DNA of 41,483 bases from Gemmatimonadota bacterium (lineage in GTDB: Bacteria > Gemmatimonadota > Gemmatimonadetes > Longimicrobiales > Gaopeijiaceae). Made by a program: the position numbers and the translations under genes. The notes beneath the pieces were generated by a model, which searched no databases, had not been told where the DNA came from, and saw only the letters and a list, made by a program, of their open reading frames with translations. Shown here one piece after another: positions 14,879 through 21,597 of the stretch. Location: contig JAJDXG010000059.1 in NCBI GenBank assembly GCA_022823365.1, positions 1 to 41,483 of the forward strand, read 5' to 3'. Numbering within the stretch: the stretch's first letter is position 1; every line of letters begins with the position of its first letter.

Positions 14879-16900
14879 ATGCCCGGCACTTCGAGTCGCC
14901 CCCGCTCCACCCACTGCGCCCGTCCCCGTCCACCCCTCCTGCCAGCCGTGGCGGTCCTGTTCGCCGCGGTGCTGGCCGGACCGGCAGCCGCGCCGGAACT
15001 CGCTGCGCAGCAGGGGACGGCCGACGGCAACTGGCTCTACTACGGAGGTGACGCGGGGAGCACCAAGTACGCGCCGCTCGACCAGATCACGGCGGACAAC
15101 GTCGCCGACCTGGAGGTCGCGTGGCGCTGGGAGTCGCGTAACTTCGGCGACCGGCCCGAGTTCAACTACCGGGTGACCCCCCTCGCTGTGGACGGCACCC
15201 TGTACGTCACGGCGGGCTACCGGCGGGCGGTCGTGGCCATCGACGGGGCCACCGGCGAGACCCTGTGGATGTACCGCATGGACGAGGGCGTTCGCGCCGA
15301 GACCGCCCCGCGCGCCAACTCCGGACGCGGGGTCGCCTGGTGGACGGACGGCCAGGCGGAGCGCGTCCTGGTGATCACCCCCGCCTACCACATGGTCTCG
15401 CTGGATGCGAAGACCGGGCGGCCCGACCCGGCCTTCGGCCAGGACGGGGTCGTCGACCTGCGCGAGGAGTTCGGCCCCCGCGAGGTCGACATCGACAACG
15501 ACCCGCTGGGTTCGAGTTCCCCGCCGGTGATCGTGGGCGACGTGGCGGTGGTGGGGACCGCGCTTCCCTCGGGAAGCTCCCCTCCGAAGCCCGACATGCC
15601 GCCCGGTCACGTGCGCGGCTACGACGTGCGCACCGGCGAGCGCCTGTGGATCTTCCACACCATTCCGCAGGAGGGCGAGTTCGGCAACGACACCTGGCTG
15701 GAGGGGTCCTGGCGCTACACGGGCAACGCGGCCGTCTGGACGCCGTTCTCGGCGGATCTGGAGCGCGGCTACGTATACCTGCCCATCGAAGCCCCGACGG
15801 GCGACTACTACGGCGGCCACCATCCCGGCGACAACCTCTTCTCGCAGAGCCTGGTGTGCCTGGACGCGCGCACCGGCGAGCGCGTGTGGCACTTCCAGAT
15901 GGTCCATCACGGTATCTGGGACTACGATCCGCCCGCGCCCCCCATCCTTCTCGACATCAACGTGGACGGGCGCACCATCCCCGCGGTGGCCGTGGTCACC
16001 AAGCAGGCGTTCACCTACGTCTTCGACCGTTATACGGGTGAGCCGGTGTGGCCCATCGAGGAGCGGCCCGTAGCGCCCAGCGACGTGCCCGGCGAGTGGA
16101 CCGCCCCCACGCAGCCGTTCCCCACCCGCCCCGCCCCCTTCGACCGCCAGGGCGTGTCGGTGGACGACCTCATCGACTTCACCCCGGAACTGCGCGCGGA
16201 GGCGCTGGACATGGTCTCCCGGCTGGTGATCGGGCCGCTCTACACCCCGCCCTCCGTCATCGACCTGGACGACCCCAACGGCACCCTGGGCACGCTGGTG
16301 CTGCCCGGGTCGCTGGGCGGCGCAAACTGGCCGGGCGGCTCGGTCGACGTGGAGACGGGCATCCTGTACGTCACCTCGGTCACGTCACCGTCCGTGCACG
16401 GGCTCATCAACGACCCGGAGATCTCCAGCATGGACTACATCTCCGGGCGCGCCTTCCGCCGGGTGCGGGGAGGCGGCCCGCAGGGACTGCCGCTCATCAA
16501 GCCGCCGTGGGGGCGCATCACCGCCATCGACCTGAACACCGGCGACCACGTGTGGATGAGGCCCAACGGCGACACCCCCGACTACGTGCGCGAGCACCCG
16601 GCGCTGGCCGGGGTCGACATCCCGCCCACGGGGAAGCCCGACCGGGGCGGCACCATGGTGACCCGGACCCTGCTCTTCGCGGGCGAAGGGGGCGGCATGT
16701 TCGCGGCCTTCGGGTCGGGCGGCAACAAGCTGCGCGCCCACGACAAGGCGACCGGCGAGATCGTGCACGAGTTCGAGCTCCCCGCCAATCAGACCGGCAT
16801 CCCGATGACCTACCTGGCCGACGGTCGCCAGTTCATCGTGGTGGCGGTGGGCGACCGCGGCCACGCGGCCGAGCTGGTGGCGCTCGCGCTTCCGCAGTAA
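14879..16900 (+). CDS. PQQ-dependent dehydrogenase (quinoprotein), secreted
   Basis: This is a 673-residue beta-propeller quinoprotein. AGGAG at 14868-14872, 6 bases before the ATG at 14879, fixes the start; an earlier ATG at 14831 lacks one. A hydrophobic signal peptide (about 20-45, ending ELAAQQ) sends it to the periplasm. The mature protein opens with the family motif YYGGDAGSTKYAPLDQI, followed by repeated tryptophan-docking blades such as GETLWMYRM, GERLWIFHT, GERVWHFQMVHH and GDHVWMRPNGD. Residues such as ETAPRANSGRG near the third blade resemble the PQQ pocket of alcohol and glucose dehydrogenases. There is no CxxCH haem motif and no N-terminal membrane bundle, so electrons must go to a separate carrier. 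The substrate is not predictable. No PQQ biosynthesis gene is in the window. Confidence 0.9.
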   Translation: MPGTSSRPRSTHCARPRPPLLPAVAVLFAAVLAGPAAAPELAAQQGTADGNWLYYGGDAGSTKYAPLDQITADNVADLEVAWRWESRNFGDRPEFNYRVTPLAVDGTLYVTAGYRRAVVAIDGATGETLWMYRMDEGVRAETAPRANSGRGVAWWTDGQAERVLVITPAYHMVSLDAKTGRPDPAFGQDGVVDLREEFGPREVDIDNDPLGSSSPPVIVGDVAVVGTALPSGSSPPKPDMPPGHVRGYDVRTGERLWIFHTIPQEGEFGNDTWLEGSWRYTGNAAVWTPFSADLERGYVYLPIEAPTGDYYGGHHPGDNLFSQSLVCLDARTGERVWHFQMVHHGIWDYDPPAPPILLDINVDGRTIPAVAVVTKQAFTYVFDRYTGEPVWPIEERPVAPSDVPGEWTAPTQPFPTRPAPFDRQGVSVDDLIDFTPELRAEALDMVSRLVIGPLYTPPSVIDLDDPNGTLGTLVLPGSLGGANWPGGSVDVETGILYVTSVTSPSVHGLINDPEISSMDYISGRAFRRVRGGGPQGLPLIKPPWGRITAIDLNTGDHVWMRPNGDTPDYVREHPALAGVDIPPTGKPDRGGTMVTRTLLFAGEGGGMFAAFGSGGNKLRAHDKATGEIVHEFELPANQTGIPMTYLADGRQFIVVAVGDRGHAAELVALALPQ

Positions 16901-17081
16901 GAGCCGGGTCTCCGCGGAAGCATCATCCGGGCACCTGCGCGGCGCCCCCGTCACGGTGCAACCCTCCCGCCTGCCCTCGCGTCTGATGGTCTGACGGCGC
17001 GCGCCAGGGGCCTCCAGGGCTTCCGGCCGCAGCGCTCGCATCAAGGACGACAATGGGTGGGGCAACCGAGGGGAGGATCGC

Positions 17082-18182
17082 ATGTTGAGGAAGAAGCGGA
17101 AGACGGGAAGCGGGCGAACGAGACGGATTGGCACGGCGTTGTGGACGGCGGGACTGCTGCTCGCCCTGACGGCGCCGGCGGTGCTGGAGGCCCAGGAGCG
17201 CGACCGCCGCGGGCGGGGTGGCCCCGACCGCGGAATGTTCCGCCTGCAGGGCAATGTCATGTCGCGCGGCCTGCTCGGGATCCAGTTGAGCCTGGGTTCG
17301 GCGGACACGGACGCGCAGGGCGCCGAGGTGCAGGGGGTCACCAGCGACGGCCCGGCCGACGAGGCGGGGCTCCGGGAAGGCGACATCATCACCTCGCTCG
17401 ACGGCCAAAGCCTGCTCGAGCCCCTGGCCGACCCGGACCTGGAGGAGCGTGTCGATTCCGACCGGTCCATCCCCAGTCAGCGGCTGCTGTTTCTGGCGCG
17501 CGAACTGGAGCCGGGCGAGGAGGTCGTGGTTGAATACCTGCGCGACGGCACGATGGCATCGGCCACCGTCGAGCCTCGCTCGACCTGGATGGGGCTGGGG
17601 TTCGACGCGGACCGCATGGAGGTAGTTATGGATCAGGCCCGCGAGCGCGCCCGGGAGGCCAGCGAACGGGCGCGCGAGGTGGCGGAGCAGATGCGCGAGC
17701 AGTGGGACGACTATGCCTGGTTTCCGGAGGGAGGCTCGGCGATTGCGGTGATGGGCCTGCGCGCTTCGCACGGCATCAGCCTGGTGACGCTGAATCCCGC
17801 ACTGGGACGTTACTTCGACGCCGAGTCCGGCGCCCTGGTCACCGATGCGGAAGAGGACAACCCGCTGGGCCTCGAGGCCGGTGACGTGATTCAAGCCATC
17901 GACGGGCGCACCATCGACTCGGCCGGCGACGTGCGCCGCATCCTGCGCTCCTACGAGGAGGGCGAGGCCATGACGCTCACCATCGTGCGCGACGGCGGCG
18001 AGATGCAGGTGAGCGGCTCGGTGGAGGATCAGGCGAGCCTGCGGCGAGGCGGGGTCATGCGCGGGGCGCCCGTCGGCCCCGTGGGCCGAAGGATTTCGGC
18101 CCGCCGCACGGCGCCCCGACGCGCGGTGTTCCGGCGGACATCGAACCGCGTCGGGCGACCCTGGAGGGGCATGAGCCTGTAA
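17082..18182 (+). CDS. Secreted protein with two PDZ domains
   Basis: This 366-residue protein starts at an ATG 5 bases after GGGAGG (17071-17076). A basic N-terminus and hydrophobic helix (residues 17-37, LEAQ) form a signal peptide. PDZ domain 1 spans about 62-165 (RGLLGIQLSLG, with DGPADEAGLREGDIITSLDGQSL). A charged, probably helical stretch lies at 183-208 (ARERAREASERAREV). PDZ domain 2 spans about 228-313 (NPLGLEAGDVIQAIDGRTI). The C-terminal 45 residues are Arg-rich. There is no serine protease domain, unlike DegP/HtrA, so it is probably a periplasmic scaffold or protease-adaptor protein. No partner is evident from the context. Confidence 0.87.
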   Translation: MLRKKRKTGSGRTRRIGTALWTAGLLLALTAPAVLEAQERDRRGRGGPDRGMFRLQGNVMSRGLLGIQLSLGSADTDAQGAEVQGVTSDGPADEAGLREGDIITSLDGQSLLEPLADPDLEERVDSDRSIPSQRLLFLARELEPGEEVVVEYLRDGTMASATVEPRSTWMGLGFDADRMEVVMDQARERAREASERAREVAEQMREQWDDYAWFPEGGSAIAVMGLRASHGISLVTLNPALGRYFDAESGALVTDAEEDNPLGLEAGDVIQAIDGRTIDSAGDVRRILRSYEEGEAMTLTIVRDGGEMQVSGSVEDQASLRRGGVMRGAPVGPVGRRISARRTAPRRAVFRRTSNRVGRPWRGMSL

Positions 18183-18218
18183 CCTGCGGGCGGGGCGGAA
18201 GGGCGGCGGGGTGGGGAG

Positions 18219-18251
18219 CCGGCGCCGGGCGCGAAAGCGTTCCGGCGCCGG
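18219..18251 (+). other. Strong GC-rich hairpin with GAAA tetraloop upstream of rho
   Basis: Identical self-complementary arms CCGGCGCCGG at 18219-18228 and 18242-18251 flank an inner CGC-GAAA-GCG stem (18230-18239). Together they make a long RNA hairpin capped by a GNRA tetraloop. It lies 37 bases after the PDZ gene stop and 126 bases before rho. It has no U-tract, so it is not a classical intrinsic terminator. It may protect the upstream mRNA 3' end or act in the rho leader. Confidence 0.6.
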
Positions 18252-18377
18252 TTGCACTTGTGCGCGCGCGGCACCTTGTCCAATCTGTAAAGGAGAAGTA
18301 CCGCAGTCTCTCCGTTTCGCGGTCGCGCTCCAGGGGCCGCGAGAGCCCGTCGCACCCGGCAACCCCCTACCCGTATC

Positions 18378-19520
18378 GTGTCGGACAGGCAATCCCTAGG
18401 CATACTTCAGGTTCTCGGCAGCGGATCCGGATTCATCCGCCTGCAGAAATTCGGCTACACCGCGTCCAAGCAGGACGTGTACGTCGGCCCCAAGGTCATC
18501 CGGCGCTTCGGACTGCGCACCGGCGACGAGATCGCCGGCGACGTCGGCAACCGACCGCGCAACGGCAAGGCGCCCCCGCTCACGCGGGTGATCGCGGTTA
18601 ACGGCGAGCCGCCCGATGTGTTGCGCGACCGGCCCGAGTTCACGCGTCTGAGCGCGCTCCACCCCAGGCATCAGCTCAAGCTCGAGTGCGAGATCACGCA
18701 CTATGGGCAGCTCGACTTCACCAATCGCGTCATCGACCTCTTCTGTCCCTTCGGCAAGGGACAGCGGGCCATGATCGTGGCTCCGGCGAAGGCGGGGAAG
18801 ACGACCATCCTCCAGCGGGTCGCGCAGGGCGTGGTTACCAACCACCCGGACTGCCACCTCTACATCCTTCTGGTTGACGAGCGGCCGGAAGAGATCACCG
18901 AGATGGAGATGTGCGGGTACGGCGAGGTCATCGCCTCCAGCTTCGACTATCCCGCCGAACGCCACGTGGCGGTCGCCGAGATCACCATGGAGCGCGCCCG
19001 GCGGCGGGTCGAGATGGGCCAGGACGTGGTCGTGATCCTGGACTCGATCACGCGCCTCGCCCGCGCCCACAACAACGTCGAGGAGGGAAGCGGGCGCACG
19101 CTCTCGGGCGGGCTGGACGCGAGCGTGATGGAGAAGCCCAAGCGGTTCCTGGGCAGCGCGCGCAACATCGCCGACGCGCAAGGCGGCGGCTCGCTGACCA
19201 TCGTCGCCACCGCCCTCGTGGACACCGGGTCGCGCATGGATCAGGTCATCTTCGAGGAGTTCAAGGGCACCGGCAACAGCGAACTGCTGCTCTCACGCGA
19301 CCTGGCCGACCGGCGCATCTTCCCGGCCATCGACCTGGTCGCCTCGGCGACCCGGCGCGAGGAGCTCCTGCTCTCGCCCGAGGCGCTCACCCTCTCTCGC
19401 GCCTTCCGCCGCCAGCTGTCGCACAAGTCTCCGGCGGAGGCCATGACGGAACTGCTCGGCCTGATGGGGCGGACGCGCGGCAACGACGAGCTGCTGGAGA
19501 TGGCGCGCCAGCTCAACTGA
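18378..19520 (+). CDS. rho: Transcription termination factor Rho, short form lacking the N-terminal helical domain
   Basis: This 380-residue hexameric RNA-dependent helicase ends transcription. It starts at a GTG directly at the cold-shock RNA-binding domain (GILQVLGSGSGFIRL, then DVYVGPKVIRRFGLRTGDEI). The usual N-terminal Rho_N helices (about 45 residues in E. coli) are absent. An in-frame stop at 18288-18290 shows that no other upstream start can supply them. The ATPase domain has P-loop VAPAKAGKTT (134-143; the family norm is APPKAGKTT), Walker B VVILDSITRLARAHN, then GGGSLTIVATALVDTGS and DEVIFEEFKGTGN-like sequence (MDQVIFEEFKGTGN). All key C-terminal motifs are intact, so it is likely functional. 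No ribosome site precedes the GTG. A strong hairpin lies in the leader. It may be the genome's main Rho or a second copy. Confidence 0.95.
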   Translation: MSDRQSLGILQVLGSGSGFIRLQKFGYTASKQDVYVGPKVIRRFGLRTGDEIAGDVGNRPRNGKAPPLTRVIAVNGEPPDVLRDRPEFTRLSALHPRHQLKLECEITHYGQLDFTNRVIDLFCPFGKGQRAMIVAPAKAGKTTILQRVAQGVVTNHPDCHLYILLVDERPEEITEMEMCGYGEVIASSFDYPAERHVAVAEITMERARRRVEMGQDVVVILDSITRLARAHNNVEEGSGRTLSGGLDASVMEKPKRFLGSARNIADAQGGGSLTIVATALVDTGSRMDQVIFEEFKGTGNSELLLSRDLADRRIFPAIDLVASATRREELLLSPEALTLSRAFRRQLSHKSPAEAMTELLGLMGRTRGNDELLEMARQLN

Positions 19521-19544
19521 CGCCGGTCGGTCAGAGAGTCCGGA

Positions 19545-20054
19545 TCACGGCGAACTCGCGTCACGCAGCCGTTCCAGCCCCACCTCCATCTCCCGGCCCT
19601 GCAGCCGATCCATGGCGCGCGCCACGTATCCCAGGATGGGATTCCACCCGAAGTCGCCGGTTTCTCTCCAGGTCACGCGGGTGCCGTCGCCAAGGCGGTC
19701 GAGGTCAATGGTCCCCTCGGTGATCATCGATCCGCCCTCCACCTCCACCCGGTAGCCGACCCTCTCCCCCGAGACGCTCTCGACGATGGTGAAGACGCCG
19801 TCGCCGAACTCCGGATCGTTCCAGCTACGCCCCGCTCCGACCCCGGTTGGCGGGCCGAAGCGCTCCGCGGCGGCTTCCGGCCAGTCGGTCCACGCATCCC
19901 AGAGCGACACGTCGTTGACGTAGGCGAACACCTGCTCCGGCACCGCGGGCATCTCCAGCGAGCGCTCGACCTCCCAGGTGCCGGGAAGAATGAGCCCGAT
20001 GGCCAGAAGCGATATGAAAACCACCGCGAGGAAACTGAAGAACTTCACCGCCAT
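19545..20054 (-). CDS. SRPBCC (START-like) family protein with N-terminal membrane anchor
   Basis: This 169-residue protein opens with a single hydrophobic helix (residues 3-25) that anchors it in the membrane or acts as a signal. From residue 27 it follows the polyketide cyclase/SRPBCC pattern: WEVERSLEMPAVPEQVFAYVND, SLWDAWTDW, then a series of beta strands and a long C-terminal helix (LGYVARAMDRLQGREMEVGLERL). These proteins bind hydrophobic ligands in a central cavity. It ends 24 bases from the convergent rho gene. The SGNH-hydrolase gene lies immediately upstream on the same strand (42-base gap), so the two are probably co-transcribed. The ligand is unknown. Confidence 0.82.
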   Translation of the reverse strand: MAVKFFSFLAVVFISLLAIGLILPGTWEVERSLEMPAVPEQVFAYVNDVSLWDAWTDWPEAAAERFGPPTGVGAGRSWNDPEFGDGVFTIVESVSGERVGYRVEVEGGSMITEGTIDLDRLGDGTRVTWRETGDFGWNPILGYVARAMDRLQGREMEVGLERLRDASSP

Positions 20055-20096
20055 GGTGTCGCTCCGGGGTCGAGGAGGGCGAGGAGAGGTTAACGG

Positions 20097-20858
20097 TCAG
20101 CGGGCGTCGATGCGTCTCAGCACCGGCGCCAGACTGGTCCAGACGGTTTCGGCGATGATTTCGTGCCCCTCCACAGAGGGGTGGATGCCGTCGGCCTGGT
20201 TGAGTTCGCGGATGCCGCCCACGTCCTCCAGGAGGAAGGGGATGAGGGCGACGTCCGCCTCGCGGGCCACCTGAGGGAAGACGGCCCTGAAGCTCTCGGT
20301 GTAGCGTTGGCCCAGATTGGGAGGCGCCTGCATGCCCGCCAGCAGGATCTCGACTTCCGGGTACCGGGCCCGGGTCTGCCCGATGACGGCCAGCAGGTTG
20401 CCGCGCAACGCATCGACATCCTGCCCGCGCAGGCCGTCGTTGGCGCCCAGCTCGATCACGAGCACGCGCACCGGCATACGCAGCAGCCACTCCAGGCGGC
20501 GCAAGCCTCCCGCGCTGGTGTCGCCGCCGACGCCCGCGTTTACCACCCGGAAGGGCAACGCGGCCCGGTCGATTCGCGCCTGGACCCTCGCGGGGAAAGA
20601 GTGTTCCTGCGCGTTGCCCAGGCCGTAGCCTTCGGTGAGGCTCGTGCCCAGGAAGAGGACAACACCGCGCTCGCCCGAGATGTCTGTCGTAGAGACGGCG
20701 GATTGTGACGCCGCCGGCGGGGCGGACGAGGCGGCTTCCCGGGGGGCGTCCGTTGCCGCAACTTCCCGATCCGGCGAACGTAACGCTCCGGGGTCTTCTG
20801 CTCCCCCGCACGCGGGCAGGAACGTGAGCAGGCCGATTGCCGTCAGGCGTCTCCACAT
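20097..20858 (-). CDS. SGNH-family esterase/thioesterase lipoprotein, TesA-like
   Basis: This 253-residue lipoprotein has a short signal and lipobox FLPAC with Cys17, followed by a 45-residue Ala/Ser-rich linker. The SGNH hydrolase domain starts near residue 64. It carries block I GTSLTEGYGL (nucleophile Ser73), block II NAGVGGDTS (Gly112), block III ELGANDGLRG (Asn140) and block V DGIHPSVEGH (Asp223/His226). The layout matches TesA/lysophospholipase L1 arylesterases. It is divergently arranged with a YbbA/YbbP-type ABC exporter, the same pairing as tesA-ybbAP in E. coli, which supports the family call. Its ATG and that of the ABC gene overlap head-to-head by two bases. It should act on acyl esters or thioesters in the cell envelope. 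Confidence 0.9.
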   Translation of the reverse strand: MWRRLTAIGLLTFLPACGGAEDPGALRSPDREVAATDAPREAASSAPPAASQSAVSTTDISGERGVVLFLGTSLTEGYGLGNAQEHSFPARVQARIDRAALPFRVVNAGVGGDTSAGGLRRLEWLLRMPVRVLVIELGANDGLRGQDVDALRGNLLAVIGQTRARYPEVEILLAGMQAPPNLGQRYTESFRAVFPQVAREADVALIPFLLEDVGGIRELNQADGIHPSVEGHEIIAETVWTSLAPVLRRIDAR

Positions 20859-21597
20859 GATGATCGTCGCCGAAGGTGTGAGCAAAGCGTACGGGCGCGG
20901 CAGCCGCTCGCTGGTCGTGCTGCGCGACATCGACCTGCGCGTCCCCGAAGAGGACTTTATCGCCCTCGTGGGCCCCTCGGGAAGCGGCAAGACCACCCTG
21001 CTGGGCCTGCTCGCGGGGCTCGATGCGCCAACGACGGGCTCGGTCAGCCTGGGTGGCGAACGGCTGTCGGCCCTTACCGCCGACGAGCGCGCAGCGTTCC
21101 GGGCGGAAAAGGTAGGCTTTGTCTTCCAGACCTTCCACCTCCTGCCCACGCTGACGGCGCTTGAGAACGTCATGGTGCCGCTGGAGCTGGCCCCGCGCGC
21201 AACGGCGTGGGGGAGTGCCGGGGGCGGACCCGGGTCGAGGGCCAGGCCCCGCGTGCGGGCCCGCGAGCTGCTCGAACGGGTGGGGCTCGGCGAACGCATG
21301 CACCACTACCCGGCGCAGCTCTCGGGAGGCGAGCAGCAGCGGGTGGCGCTCGCCCGCGCCTTCGCCAACCGGCCGCTGGTGCTGTTCGCGGACGAGCCCA
21401 CGGGAAACCTGGACTCGGCGGCCGGGGTGGTGGTGGTCGAGCTCATGGAGGAGCTCAACCGGGAGTGCCGCACCACCGTCGTGCTCGCGACCCACGATCT
21501 CGAGCTGGCCGCCCGCGCGCGGCGCGTGATCACCCTGCGGGACGGGCGCATCACGTCGGACCGACGGAACGGGCATTACGGCGGCCTCGCGGGATGA
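20857..21597 (+). CDS. ABC transporter ATP-binding protein, YbbA/LolD type
   Basis: This 246-residue ATPase belongs to a type VII (MacB/LolD-like) ABC system. Motifs are Walker A GPSGSGKTT (39-47), Q-loop Gln91 in FVFQTFHLLPTLTALENV, signature LSGGEQQR (155-162), Walker B VLFADEP followed by the D-loop GNLD, and the switch His in ATHDLE. Residues 112-132 carry a Gly/Arg-rich insertion before the signature helix. The start could be the ATG at 20857 or the next codon, also ATG. There is no strong ribosome site, and the promoter must lie inside the divergent lipoprotein gene. The stop overlaps the permease start by four bases (ATGA). Homologues drive extraction or mechanical work in the envelope; the substrate is not defined. 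Confidence 0.92.
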   Translation: MMIVAEGVSKAYGRGSRSLVVLRDIDLRVPEEDFIALVGPSGSGKTTLLGLLAGLDAPTTGSVSLGGERLSALTADERAAFRAEKVGFVFQTFHLLPTLTALENVMVPLELAPRATAWGSAGGGPGSRARPRVRARELLERVGLGERMHHYPAQLSGGEQQRVALARAFANRPLVLFADEPTGNLDSAAGVVVVELMEELNRECRTTVVLATHDLELAARARRVITLRDGRITSDRRNGHYGGLAG

